A DNA stretch of 64,000 nt, taken from NCBI GenBank assembly GCA_030374805.1, contig JARGSG010000109.1, forward strand, positions 1-64,000, in the 5' to 3' direction. Below, piece by piece: positions 54,041 to 64,000 of this stretch. The notes under the pieces are model-generated. The model worked only from the letters and a program-made list of their open reading frames with translations, was not told the DNA's origin and did no database searches. Source of the stretch: Gracilaria gracilis (lineage: Eukaryota; Rhodophyta; Florideophyceae; Gracilariales; Gracilariaceae). Made by a program: the position numbers and the translations under genes. Each line of letters opens with the position of its first letter. Positions within the stretch are counted from its first letter, which is position 1.

Positions 54041-55870
54041 CTAGCGCGCACAACAATACTTATGGCCTCTGGCTGTGATATTCTTCAAAGCGGCAAGCGC
54101 CCTTGCGTCCTTCTTCAACCTGGCCGCCTTATCCAACACAGCGTCGCTGGGGTTCAGGAGCTCTGATTCAAATAGGTTATAGATAATCTGCGTACTTGTT
54201 TGCATATCAATCATAGGCGCTCCCTCAGATACACCGTGGTAATTGATCGGCGAGCCCATTTTCGTGTCAAACAACGGGCCCATCGCAAGCAAAGAAAGAT
54301 TTCCCTTCGCGTCTGTACCCCCTCCAATAGCCAAGCGGGGAGGAGGCATCTGCATCACCTTTTCGAACGCTCTCTCAGCTTTGAGGTAGCTTTCGTTTGT
54401 ATCTGGCACCCGAATATCTGGTCCAAAAAACGTCTTCGTGCTGAATGACACATTGCCCAGTTGCGGGTGCGACTTGTGGAAAACATCCAACAAATCCGTG
54501 AACACATTATTGAAGTCACTATCACCATCTAATTCGCCTTCGGTATATCCATCCCAAGCCTCACTATGATGCGGCAAGGCATACCTGATGTCGATTTCCA
54601 GCTTGATAGATCCCTCGTTCATTGTGCTCTTTGTCACCCCATACGTTGTGCCATTGTCCTTCTGGAACACATCGTCGTACTTGTACAGTGACTCATGTTT
54701 CTCCCCAAATGCGTACGTCCCCCATGTCCACTGGATAAATTTCGCCATTGAAGTCACTGAGTTTACTCCCAAAGTACCTTCATCACGCAGGCCGGCAACA
54801 AAGTTTGCGAGAGAAACCAGCGGATTCCAGCCCTCAATGCGATTCTGGTCAGGTGCGGATCCATGTTGAGCGCCTTTCACATTGATGTTCAGAATCACCT
54901 TCATGATTGTCCCGCTTGCGTCACTCTCAGTGTCCACATCTAGTTCACCTCTGTTGTACTCCGGATCATCGAAAGCAAAGGTGCTAAACATGCCCGGTAC
55001 TTTTTCGTGAAAGTCAGCAAGCGCTGCTGGCTTACCGGTCACTTCAACCTTCGCCCAGTCCGGAATGGTATTGCAGGAGTTGTTGGGAGATGTGTACATT
55101 GCGGAAGCGTAAAGCGGTACATCAGCAGATTCTTCCATACTACTGATGTCAAAAACTGGACGGTCACACCCCTTTTCAGCTCGAACAATCCACATGGCAT
55201 CGTAGACAACACCAAAGCCTGGTCGCCTCGTACCAGGGTCCTTCATATACACAGGAGTAGACATATCCCACTCTTCAGACGTGTCAAATATGATCTCCAG
55301 CTGTGTTTTCTCAAACGGATTTGGATCTGCAGTGTCGTAGGTCTGAGCGAGGGCACGGAACATGATGAAAGCTGAAACGGCCGGTCCCTTGTCATCGACA
55401 CAACCCCTGCCAACTAGAAAATCTTGAGGCGTAACCGTACCTTCGGGATAGTCCCTTGTCTGCACTTCTGGTGAAAACGGGCCCCCGGCCGAGGTCCACC
55501 CTTCACCATCAGATGCCGGAACCGTATCAAGATGGCAGATGACACTGACCTTATGTTCAGCGGAGTCTGGACCAATACGATACCCAAACACCCAGTACTT
55601 ACTCTGGGCGAGCTCCTGCTCAGTTGGATTATGGGTCGCGTTCGTGCCGTCACTGCACCACTGGAAAGGGACGAGCTGATGTTTGTTCATAACGTTCTTG
55701 TTGAAGTCTTCAGCGACTTTGACAATTTGGTGACGACATTGCATCAGTCCGGCGTGTACCTGTTCATCGGAAAGATCCGCACCCCTATACGCTTTGACCT
55801 TACATAGATCGGTAGTCTCCTTCACCCAATTCTGCCACAGATCGCACAAGATCTTGTTGTCCTCGTCCAT
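54041..55870 (-). CDS. M20-family metallopeptidase, dipeptidase type
   Basis: ATG at 55870, 609 residues, intact, no intron. Metal ligands: His113/Asp115 in CHLDTVPA, Asp159 in GRGCVDDKGP, and the Glu199-Glu200 pair in TSEEW (bridging Glu and general base). The C-terminal GGGTDAKGNL and YHGVSEGAP segments provide the last ligands. A lid/dimer domain sits between (about 270-400). The order matches the PepV/carnosinase-like M20 peptidases that cut dipeptides (family knowledge); substrate is unknown. There is no signal peptide, so it is likely cytosolic. A minus-strand neighbour of the carotenoid oxygenase gene with a 1.3-kb spacer. Confidence 0.88.
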   Translation of the reverse strand: MDEDNKILCDLWQNWVKETTDLCKVKAYRGADLSDEQVHAGLMQCRHQIVKVAEDFNKNVMNKHQLVPFQWCSDGTNATHNPTEQELAQSKYWVFGYRIGPDSAEHKVSVICHLDTVPASDGEGWTSAGGPFSPEVQTRDYPEGTVTPQDFLVGRGCVDDKGPAVSAFIMFRALAQTYDTADPNPFEKTQLEIIFDTSEEWDMSTPVYMKDPGTRRPGFGVVYDAMWIVRAEKGCDRPVFDISSMEESADVPLYASAMYTSPNNSCNTIPDWAKVEVTGKPAALADFHEKVPGMFSTFAFDDPEYNRGELDVDTESDASGTIMKVILNINVKGAQHGSAPDQNRIEGWNPLVSLANFVAGLRDEGTLGVNSVTSMAKFIQWTWGTYAFGEKHESLYKYDDVFQKDNGTTYGVTKSTMNEGSIKLEIDIRYALPHHSEAWDGYTEGELDGDSDFNNVFTDLLDVFHKSHPQLGNVSFSTKTFFGPDIRVPDTNESYLKAERAFEKVMQMPPPRLAIGGGTDAKGNLSLLAMGPLFDTKMGSPINYHGVSEGAPMIDMQTSTQIIYNLFESELLNPSDAVLDKAARLKKDARALAALKNITARGHKYCCAR

Positions 55871-57152
55871 ATTGAGTTTCTGAAGCTACAAGGGAACCGG
55901 TGTGGATGTGAAGTTTGAGAAGATGGTCTAACGTTCAGGAGCGAACATGTGCCGATGCAGATGGCCAAACCGAAGCTGTCTTTAAGTACTGCATCGAAAC
56001 GTAGCGATCAAAGGCCAATAATCTTCCTCGGCTCACGTCACAATCGCAGAAGGAGATCATAAACATGATCATATTTGTCCGGTAAGAATAAGACATTATC
56101 TCGTCCGATCCTGCATCAGGGTATGTTCAAGAGATATAAACATAAACCAATAACCTTGCCCCAAAACGCACTCAGAGTGTAGAAACTTTTTGTCTGCATC
56201 CAAAGTGCTAAGCAGCTTGCCTATCGAGCAGCTCGAGCATGGCTGAAGTTGCAAGAATAAGCTTTTCTACATCCATCATGGCTGATGCCCCGCTTCGGTG
56301 TAAAACGGTAATCCGTTGATATCACTGGTGGTTGGACAAGGCCTTCCGGAAAGTGCTTCCAATCGATATTTCGAAGCGGGTGAACCTCTGTTGAATAAGG
56401 AAGTTACGAAATTTCAAGTACTGTATGATATCCATACTGAACAGTGGGGCTTTCTTTCGCATCGGGCAATCTAGATTCACCACACGTGTTTTGGTGGGTG
56501 CCATAGGACCAGAACGCGTCGTGAACGGCCGTGGATATCGTCTGGATACCCTTGGTACCGTTGTAACTAAGCCTCTTATGCAACTACCCCTGTAGAGTGT
56601 TTTGACACGCCGCTTGGCCGCATGCAGGCGTAAGATATTTTCGATTGGGAGGTCAAACGGTTCTTGCTGAGGTCGACCACCGATCTTTCGCTCGAGTCAG
56701 CGAAAACTGCTCTCCATCCGATCAGAATTGGACCTCCTCATAACATACAACGTACATGTTGTACGTGTACAAGAGTAACCTTCTATAGGAATCGACCATA
56801 GATCCGTAGCTCTACCTTCGGTACCGTTGCACATGCTCTGAGAGATCCGAGCATGATGAAAAGGGATAACGGTGAACGCTATCTACACGTACCGTTGGTA
56901 GCGTTTCCTTCCAAAAGCGCTTGTTTCTTGACTCCGTCGTATCATTGTTCTAATCGTGTTGCTGTGCTTTCTTAAGACTTTCAAAGCGATGCGCATTGCA
57001 ACAAACCGCACATCCGCAGCGTCGCCCTGGCGTGGTGTGCATTCATTCCTTTATGATTATCTCCATGTGTACGCTCTTATATCGTCGAACATCAAGTGCA
57101 CCATGAATATGGCACAAAGGGACCCGGCCAATACCATCTGCCTTCTTCTGTG
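55871..57152. other. 1.3-kb intergenic region
   Basis: Contains TACCTTCGGTACCG at about 56813 and TACCGTTGGTAGCG at 56890. No gene. One 56956-57092 stretch runs into the 3' side of the oxygenase gene. Confidence 0.4.
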
Positions 57153-58730
57153 TCAAACCATGTGTACAACTTTGCCATGGAACCCTCCTGGTATAAGCGC
57201 GGGTATAGTTGCCCTTGCAACCTCCTTAAAACTCTTACCATCCAGAACCACCATGCTGGCTGTATGCTTAAACTTATCAGAAGCAATCGTAAGCACACAT
57301 CCGTCATCCTCTTCAGTACCGTGCGGATCTGGAACAAACAGAGGTTCACATACCACAGTGTTCTTCTCACCCCACACCACCGTGTTCCTGTTCGCGACGT
57401 CCAGTTTGATAATCTCACTCGTGTTCTCAGAGTCTGCGGCCGGTTTCGTTAGACCGTACGCATATCTGTATTCTCTCCTACAATACAACGGATTCACACT
57501 CGGTGCTTCCAGCGCCCTTTCGCTCAGCATGTCAACAGTGACCGATGACGATTCCTTCGGGAATACGTCCACCGCGTGCTGCAAACCTCCGAGCACGATG
57601 CGCGCCGGTGCGTTGCCCTGCAACACAGATTCTCCGTACATGATTTCGTTGACGGCCGCATCAAGAACATCTGCATTAGGCCACCAGGAGATGTCCATCA
57701 CAATTCCGTCGTCGACATCGTAAGCATTCAACTGATGAAAACAGAAAAACGATTCGGTGGTATACTTGGCAACCACCTTGTTCTCCGATCTGGAAATGAC
57801 CACAAACGTTGTGGGATCAGATTGGTTGTATTCAAGTCCCGCCATAACGTTTTGATGGAAAAGGATCTTCAACGGGTGAAGTGTGAGCGGCCACAAAGCC
57901 ATGATGATGTATCTGTCGGTGACTGCAAAGCTGTGAAGGTATCGCGGTGTGTCCTCAAAGCTAGTAATCACTCTTGGGTTGCCTTTGGTTGGCAAAGAGA
58001 ACACGTGATACTGAGCACGACGGCCTCCAAACTTGTAGGTGAAATTGATGTACTCTTCAGCATTGGCATCGTAATGTCCGTGAGAACTGGAGAAATTACC
58101 TTGCGCATCCGGAATAACATCATCATACTTGAAGAAGTGGTCTGCGGCCAGTGTGTTTTCATTGACTTTGACGATATCTGTACCGTCTGTTAATGCAACG
58201 AGTCCTTTACCAGGCAATTGTTCGACAGTAACATTAATGTTTGGCGCAGCTTTGCGGTTTGTGAGCGGATCAATGGGGAACGGCACAAACAGTTGAGATA
58301 GTTTTCCAAACAAAGAACGACAAGGATCCTTCTTTCCGAACGTTATATCTCTAAAACTGGAGGAAGGAGTATCCTGAATGGCTCTTAGCTTGGACTCCGC
58401 TAGACACACGTTACGGTATGTGACAGTGTTTTGAGTGGCATGAATTCGGTACTCATGAAGAAAGCCAGGCATGTCAAAGTAGTGGGTGGTTTTGTATGGG
58501 ACGCCATCGCTGTGTTTCACATTGACAATACCTGGGCCGATGCGATACAGGGCAGCATTGGCAAGATATTTCGGAAGAATTCCTTCAACAACGAGAGGTA
58601 ACGGTTCGCGGACGATGCGGGTGGCACACTGCTCAGGCGGGACGAGGTCTGATGGAGCAGCTTGGGAATCTGAGGGCTGCAGCTGGGCTGGTTTAAGGTC
58701 CAATGCTGAAAACGTGCCCGTGGTGGCCAT
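57153..58730 (-). CDS. carotenoid cleavage oxygenase (RPE65/CCD family)
   Basis: ATG at 58730, 525 residues, intact. The four iron His ligands are visible: SSHGHYD, RYLHSFAVTD, FCFHQLNAYD and the C-terminal GGFHGK. A conserved propeller entry (AALYRIGPGIV, YFDMPGFLHEY) is also present. The family opens a C=C bond of carotenoids or apocarotenoids with molecular oxygen (family knowledge). No plastid transit peptide is obvious: the N-terminus (MATTGTFSALDLKPAQL) is short, and a signal or transit role is uncertain. Length fits the CCD1-like/apocarotenoid class. It lies opposite in orientation to the plus-strand frames around it. Confidence 0.92.
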   Translation of the reverse strand: MATTGTFSALDLKPAQLQPSDSQAAPSDLVPPEQCATRIVREPLPLVVEGILPKYLANAALYRIGPGIVNVKHSDGVPYKTTHYFDMPGFLHEYRIHATQNTVTYRNVCLAESKLRAIQDTPSSSFRDITFGKKDPCRSLFGKLSQLFVPFPIDPLTNRKAAPNINVTVEQLPGKGLVALTDGTDIVKVNENTLAADHFFKYDDVIPDAQGNFSSSHGHYDANAEEYINFTYKFGGRRAQYHVFSLPTKGNPRVITSFEDTPRYLHSFAVTDRYIIMALWPLTLHPLKILFHQNVMAGLEYNQSDPTTFVVISRSENKVVAKYTTESFFCFHQLNAYDVDDGIVMDISWWPNADVLDAAVNEIMYGESVLQGNAPARIVLGGLQHAVDVFPKESSSVTVDMLSERALEAPSVNPLYCRREYRYAYGLTKPAADSENTSEIIKLDVANRNTVVWGEKNTVVCEPLFVPDPHGTEEDDGCVLTIASDKFKHTASMVVLDGKSFKEVARATIPALIPGGFHGKVVHMV

Positions 58731-60085
58731 GTTTGCTTCTGCTACAAGTATATTCGTCGGCTAACAAACGCAGGCGGCAAACTGCGCAAGCGTCTGACGA
58801 AATGTACCACGGTAGCTCTACCGACGGTAACGCTAACGTTAACAATGGTAAACTTTAACCCTTACCTTCGTACCAGCTGTGGATGTTCTGCTGCCCATGC
58901 TGGTGGTGTGATTGGTAGCTCTATGGATACCAACGGTACTGTAGCGTTTTAGCGCCGCGTGGAAGTTGGCGCTTCGCAGACCACGCATTCATTGGTCCTG
59001 CGCTTGATGCTTCACATGCACCCACACGCTGCCACGTTTGTCATAGTAAAACAGCACGCAGCCAAGCCTACCCCTGTACACGTAGTGTGCAATCGCTGCA
59101 TCACACCAGTCAATGTTCTGTGAGCTACCAGGGGTAACTCTTTGTTAGACATACACCCACACTTCTCCGTTGGACACGATTCTGGTTCGGAAGAGACAAA
59201 TTTGTTGCAAGTACTCTGAACATTGTATGTATCTAGCCATGAACATGATCAACAATGGTACTATGGTACAGTTTTCCTTTGCTCCGTTTGCGAACAGTCA
59301 TAACATATCCACAGTCACCAAGTGTAGATAACAAATCGATAGCATTTCCGTAAACCACAGAGCTTTGGGGCTGCGATTTGGACTGGCAGAAACCTCCTCC
59401 GTCACTCTCACTCTTGTTTGATAGAAACAGAGAAGGAAAGAACACTACTTTCGTCCAAGAACTGTGTTTGCATGCAGCAAGAACGATAGTGTTGCTGGGA
59501 TGCCCAGCCTGAGAGTGTGTGCCGAGTGGTTCCGATGGAGCAAGCAGTGAGCGCTCCCTATTTATGCTCTCTTGAACTCCGGGGGGACTTCTACCACGAA
59601 CAACTTAGCTACTAGTATTTCTAATTTGTTTACTATCACTATACTCTTCAAAGTTTGCAACCGGATGAAGCACTCTTCAATCTTGCACACTACTGATGAA
59701 CAGAGTACTAACTTGTAGTAATTATAATATCCGCAATTCTGCGTAAGCACTTCTTTTAATGCTAGAACAAAAGATCCTGTCATTTGAGACCATGTAATTG
59801 AAACTACTGTATTTTTACTCCCTGAACATCCAGACCCCATTACATAAACATTGTGTTGGCGTGCTCTACAACATCCAGAACTGCGGCAAGTTGGACTGCA
59901 TACGAAGAACCATTTCAGTCGCCACTTCTTTCTGAGTAATACTCTCGTCGAAACCCATCACACGTTGATACCTGTCCTAGTTAACTTCTCTCTCTTTCAT
60001 GAGCGCACCAGCTTAATTATGATTGGGTGCGGAACGTTTCTGTTCAAAGAAACGCTCTCTCACAAGGAAAGCCAACCTAGTTAAC
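58731..60085. other. 1.35-kb intergenic region
   Basis: Holds TACCG/CGGTA words at 58802-58950 (the 5' flank of the oxygenase gene). No gene. Confidence 0.4.
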
Positions 60086-60529
60086 CTAAATCGACTTGCT
60101 GAAGTTAAGCTCCTCAGAGTCAAACGTCGTCACTTGAGCTGCCATCTTGTATCCACGAGTCACATAAGCATCAGCACCATGATAATCTTCCATAAACGGT
60201 GCCGAAGCAACCCAACGAACGTTCAATGTGGTAGACACCAGAAAGGTGTCCTTCACAGTGAAATGGATCCCTCGCAGTCCCTCAGGAAACGGTTTACAAA
60301 TCGCCGAGAACAATTCTTTGGCTCCTCTCTTTCCCTCTACAAATTCTCCTCTCGCAAGATAAAACTTGAAATCGTTCGTGCGCAGACGAACCAAGCGCTT
60401 TACATTACACTCGTTGAGAGCATCCAAATGCTCTTCCACCACCAATGCGGGGAGTGGCGTTTCATCTGTGCAAATGGTCTTCCCAGCGGAGGCTCCTATA
60501 AAAGTCACGAAAGCGATGATGAATGAAAC
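60086..60529 (-). CDS. small NTF2/SnoaL-like secreted protein, start codon not resolved
   Basis: An NTF2/SnoaL-like body (HLDALNECNVKRLVRLRTND, RGIHFTVKDTFLVST, YMAA-like end TRGYKMAAQVTTF) follows a hydrophobic leader (VSFIIAFVTFIGASAGK). No in-frame ATG precedes the leader: TAA is 13 codons upstream of the GTG at 60506-60508. Either an upstream exon supplies the start, or an ancestral ATG is lost (the sequence reads ATAAG before the leader). The fold assignment is by pattern only and the function is unknown. Confidence 0.45.
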   Translation of the reverse strand, partial: VSFIIAFVTFIGASAGKTICTDETPLPALVVEEHLDALNECNVKRLVRLRTNDFKFYLARGEFVEGKRGAKELFSAICKPFPEGLRGIHFTVKDTFLVSTTLNVRWVASAPFMEDYHGADAYVTRGYKMAAQVTTFDSEELNFSKSI

Positions 60530-62089
60530 TTATGGTAGTGGATTAATTGTAAAGCTGAAGAAGAGGAGGCAAGAAGTTCAGTCAGAAGACACTTGACGGT
60601 CTTCGACGTTGCAAGCTAGCGATCTGGGGCTTATGTAGGGTCCCTGGGTTGCCCTGAATTCTACTGAACTACGCAGTACATGTACCGGTGGACACACGGA
60701 GCGCTCAAGCTGTCGAAAAATGAAGTCTCGCAAGATGTTCGCCTTCTGCGTGGGTAGCGTTTGCGTTGGTAGGAGGAGTGCAATTAGTTCAGGGAATCCT
60801 CATCCAAATCTGAACAACGATTGGTTTCTTTGAGACTGATACATCTGCTACAAACGTGAAGTAATCCACTACTGTACTTATCTAATGTAGCTCTAGTGGC
60901 TGCTACCCAACGACAACAGCACGCATACTCAGCGTACTCATCACTTTGCCAGATCAGATTGACTGCCACTCATGCAAGCGTCATCACTGTCCAGCTGTCA
61001 CCCAGGATTAATAGTCCCTGCGTGGCATACCAGATTGAGTAGCACCCCGCATAGGTGATTCCCGGTTGGGAGTCCAACACCGGTGTACCTAAGCCACCGA
61101 TAGGTCTCCTCTCCTCAGTAAACTTGGGGCATCGGACCGGAAGCGCACACCAAAGCATATCTACTCCGTGCTCTGTGTATCGTCTCGCAGCGATGAGGAG
61201 CGCAGGTGTTGCGTTCTTTATCGCACAAGCTACCGTCAGCGCGACGTCGCGCGGCAGCAGCGTCTCTGCCACTAGCACGTGATCGTTCGCAGACTCTTCT
61301 ACAAAGAGCAATGCCGCCGCTTTTGCGAAAAAGCGCCTCTAGGTTGTAGTGTTGAGAAGTGAGTTGTGTTTCGGTCGTGCAATGTGTTTTATTGGCATAA
61401 GTGTGACTGCAAATTGCACAGTTGTGACGACAACCTGGCATCAAAACGAGTTGAACTGCGATGAAATCCGATTACTTTACCTGAAGAGGCGAGGGGGTTC
61501 ACTAGAGAAGTTGTAGCTTGAGGATGGTGCGATTGTTTGCGAACCGTACCGGCGGCAACGTTTTTGACAAGGAGACCACAGCCGTTTTACATAACGCTCG
61601 ATGCGTGTGGCACGCTTAGCATTATCATCGAAGAAAGAGGTGAGCTACTCTTACAGGTAGGTGAACGCATATGTTGATGAACACTAACAGAATGCTCTGG
61701 AGACGAAAATGCTGATGTTAGCCTTGTAAGTCATTGCTGGCCTGTAAAGTTAGTTATAAATCTTGACCCAAAAAGTCGTGTTTTGGGTTTGCTGGCAGTG
61801 ATCTCAAAGGTGAGATTCAGGTGATGTTGATAGGAAGGAGTGAATTTCCAAATTCGAGTCATCGCCCCAGATAAGGTGAAGAACAGATGAGTTCATGTAG
61901 ATCTACGAAGGTATGTACCGTTGGTACAGTATCCCAACAGTTCATCGGCCAACTTCACCACAGTCTGGGGTAGCGTTGTCCATTGCGTAGACGGTAGCGA
62001 GGCGAGTGGGGTTGACGAGCGGGCCGGCTAGAGCAAACGGGAGCAAGGACCAGCAGAAAGAGGGAGAGACTGTTCTCTCCGTGCTGGCT
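60530..62089. other. 1.5-kb region with no firm gene
   Basis: A minus-strand open stretch at 60784-61311 (one stop at 60970-60972) is hydrophobic in parts but matches nothing known. TACGAAGGTATGTACCGTTG at 61904 belongs to the recurring spacer words. Confidence 0.35.
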
Positions 62090-62322
62090 CCCCCGGGACT
62101 CGCGCAGGCGCTGCAGAGTCCCGGTATTTTATTATAGTGGTGTTAGGCGCGCCTCTAGCGCGGAGGCGCGCCCGAGCTCAAAGTGATAGGGCGCTCAGGG
62201 GGCTGGGCACATGAGCGCGTAGTGATGGCTGACACGAAGAGGCCCGCCAACGGCGGCTGGGCCTCGAGCACCGTGTACAGCTGTCCACACCCCCCCTGTT
62301 GCTCTGGATTAGATTCCAGAGC
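62063..62322. repeat. cluster of four short hairpins upstream of the right-edge gene
   Basis: Inverted repeats in order: GGAGAG/CTCTCC (62063-62080), GGGACTC/GAGTCCC (62095-62122), GGCGCGCCTC/GAGGCGCGCC (62146-62172) and GCTCTGGA/TCCAGAGC (62301-62322). They sit 300-560 bp upstream of the ATG at 62623. They may be a leader structure or an element end. Confidence 0.55.
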
Positions 62323-62622
62323 AAAAGATGCTAAAAAAATTTAATCGCGCGCCGCATTCTCCAGCCAGCTGGCAGCTAGCTGGCAGCTGTCTGGGTAGTA
62401 TTTGACACCGCGCGCTACCGCTGTGGCGTCGTCGCTCCTTCCTCGACAACTGGGCTCGCATAGCTACAGCTCTGTCGCGGCTCGGTCAGCTTTGTTGCGC
62501 GCGTTCGGTGAAGGGCTCCCAAGTCAATAGACATTGCTGCGGCTCGGAGAACGCGCGTAGTAGAGCAGATACGTTACTGACTCAACCCGTGTGGATTGTT
62601 ACTTGTCAAAAACAGAAAGAAG

Positions 62623-64000
62623 ATGTTGGTGAAGAAATCGAAAATTATCCGGATCAGTCGCGTCCGTGGCGCTGGGAGCGCTGCGTCGCATCGTCAAAAG
62701 CTGGATCATGCGCGTGCGCAGCGACATTTCAGCAAACGATTGGCCTCGCTTCACGACGTCGTCAAACCTAAGTATCTTCTCAAGAAAGGCGTTGCCAAAC
62801 ATCGTATGAAGAAACAAAGCCGTGACCAAGGTTACGCCGATATCGTGAAGGCCCGTATGCGAGAAATCCGTAAGCGGCGTGCGGCGGAGAAACGGTTTGT
62901 GTTGCCCATTAGCACGCACGTCCCTGACGCTTATGTCCAAGACAAGTGGAGCATGAATTCGATTTTGCATGTTTCCCGCGTGGACGAAGGGCATCGCGAG
63001 CGGTACATGAACAAACACATTGATGGTGATCATCTCACCATCCGCGCCTCGCAGCTCGACGAGTTGGATGGTCTTGCTGTCCGACGTTAGTGTCAAGTAC
63101 GGCCCAAAACTCGCCTTGACAATGAAACTGCGGGGCGTTACGGCCTGTACAAGGATGTTGGTGAAGGAGAGCGTTGGACTGTTGGCGCTGTTATGTACCT
63201 TGCGGAGGATAAGGTGATGGAGGGTGAGCGTGGCGTTCGTCGCCTAGAAGGCGGTTGTTATTATGGCCACAATCACGATGAGCCTTTTTGGGGCTGGCAA
63301 CAGATGGAGTTCAACTCTGTGAGTGGCTCTGGTCTGGCGAATGCGCTAACCATCCAAGGTCTGTGGAGTGGCGGGATTCCTTTCAGGAAGGAGTACGAGT
63401 CTCTAACCGATGCATGGAGGGTGGTGGCGCTTGATGACTGCAAGGTTCTCGATTGTCTTGATTCGTGGTGTGTGAAGAATCCAGGTGTTGCTGTCCGCGT
63501 CTGAAGCCCTGGAGATCGCGAAAGAACTGAAGAGACGAGACGATTCGAGCTGCGCGAGGAGCGCATAGTGGTGTGCAAATCTTCCACCATGTGCATCCAA
63601 ACTGCGCTTTCCAATGCTATGGCACGAGTTGTTGATGAGGAGTATGCCTTTAAGTCCGTGTTTGGAGAAAGTGTCGGTAACATGTTGTGCTTTAGCGATG
63701 CTGCTCGGTGGGTTGATGAATTCGCGAACCGAGTTGAGCTCCATCGAATCCATTATCGCCGGAGCGATTATCGCGATACCTTTAGGTGGCTGTTGGCAAA
63801 GAAGGATGGCGTCTACGTCGTGAGGCTGCGCGCACGGAACGTCGATCACGTTGTTTATGTTGACGTTGGGCGTGGCGAGGTTTTGGACGCTGTTGAGCAG
63901 TATCCATTGAGGCTGTGTGAGGAGTCCCTTAAGTGTTGCGTTGGGGACTCGGCGGCCTTCGAGCGAGTTATGGAAGTGCGCCGCGTTGTTGCCGTTCCAC
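62623..64000 (+). pseudogene. papain-like Cys-peptidase-domain protein, probable mobile-element gene, runs off the window
   Basis: ATG at 62623 opens one frame that is broken by TAG 63088-63090 and TGA 63502-63504 and otherwise continues to the window end (about 460 codons). The N-terminus is very basic (KSKIIRISRVRGAGSAASHR). The middle has DEPFWGWQQMEFN. The C-terminal part has a Cys at 63592-63594 in MCIQTALSNAMARV and a His at 63847-63849 in VDHVVYVDVGRGEVLDAV. A Cys at the start of a helix and a His before a beta-strand some 80 residues later is the papain-like peptidase pattern (family knowledge). The basic N-terminus suggests nucleic acid binding. It is 3' incomplete at the window edge. 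Confidence 0.5.

Noticed and set aside
60784-61444. Minus-strand hydrophobic open stretches as a gene
   Set aside because: One internal stop, no start, no motif and an equal-length plus-strand frame; coding is not supported.

Overview
The window looks like nuclear DNA of an intron-poor eukaryotic alga. Long single-exon genes have eukaryotic partners: a USP12/46-type deubiquitinase, an RHD3/SEY1 ER-fusion GTPase, a full-size PDR/ABCG transporter, a carotenoid cleavage oxygenase and an NB-ARC/WD40 NLR-like protein. They sit as compact gene blocks between large, decayed transposons. This layout fits a florideophyte red alga such as Chondrus crispus; the species assignment is inference. No tRNA gene, rRNA gene, CRISPR array or prokaryotic operon was seen.

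Layout. 1-4547: decayed genes, namely a 2OG-oxygenase-like protein, a ketopantoate-reductase-like pseudogene and a coiled-coil Gly-rich pseudogene. 5198-20750: an old piggyBac element (piggyBac-1), split in its transposase gene by a stack of LTR sequences at 6724-19436 that is flanked by a CATAT duplication. The stack holds a diverged LTR-like piece (6724-7569) and an 11.9-kb Ty3/gypsy chromovirus-type element (7570-19431). gag-pol is on the minus strand. Between the end of pol and the 3' LTR lies a long gene on the opposite strand, itself broken by a ~420-bp MITE. 20806-24029: a second piggyBac with TTAA duplications and two tail-to-tail genes. 24036-26535: a PIF/Harbinger element abutting it, with a 3-bp duplication, a DDE transposase and a Myb-like partner. 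27180-28151: a four-Cys-pair membrane protein.

30374-39169 is a minus-strand gene block: USP, RHD3/SEY1, and a broken NB-ARC-WD40 gene. 40334-43340 holds a germin-like cupin and a large secreted protein. 45651-49826 is the PDR transporter. 50614-53439 is a divergent pair of paralogous secreted proteins. 54041-60529 holds an M20 dipeptidase, a carotenoid oxygenase and an NTF2-like protein. 62623-64000 is another broken, probably mobile-element gene with a papain-like Cys/His signature, and it runs off the right edge.

Across the window most disabled frames are broken by stops that are explained by single C-to-T changes on one strand or the other (CAG/CAA/CGA to stop, or TGG to TGA/TAG), plus small indels. 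The main open questions are the antisense gene of the gypsy element, the zinc-rich partner gene of piggyBac-2, the Cys-peptidase-like element gene at the right edge and the NLR-like STAND protein.
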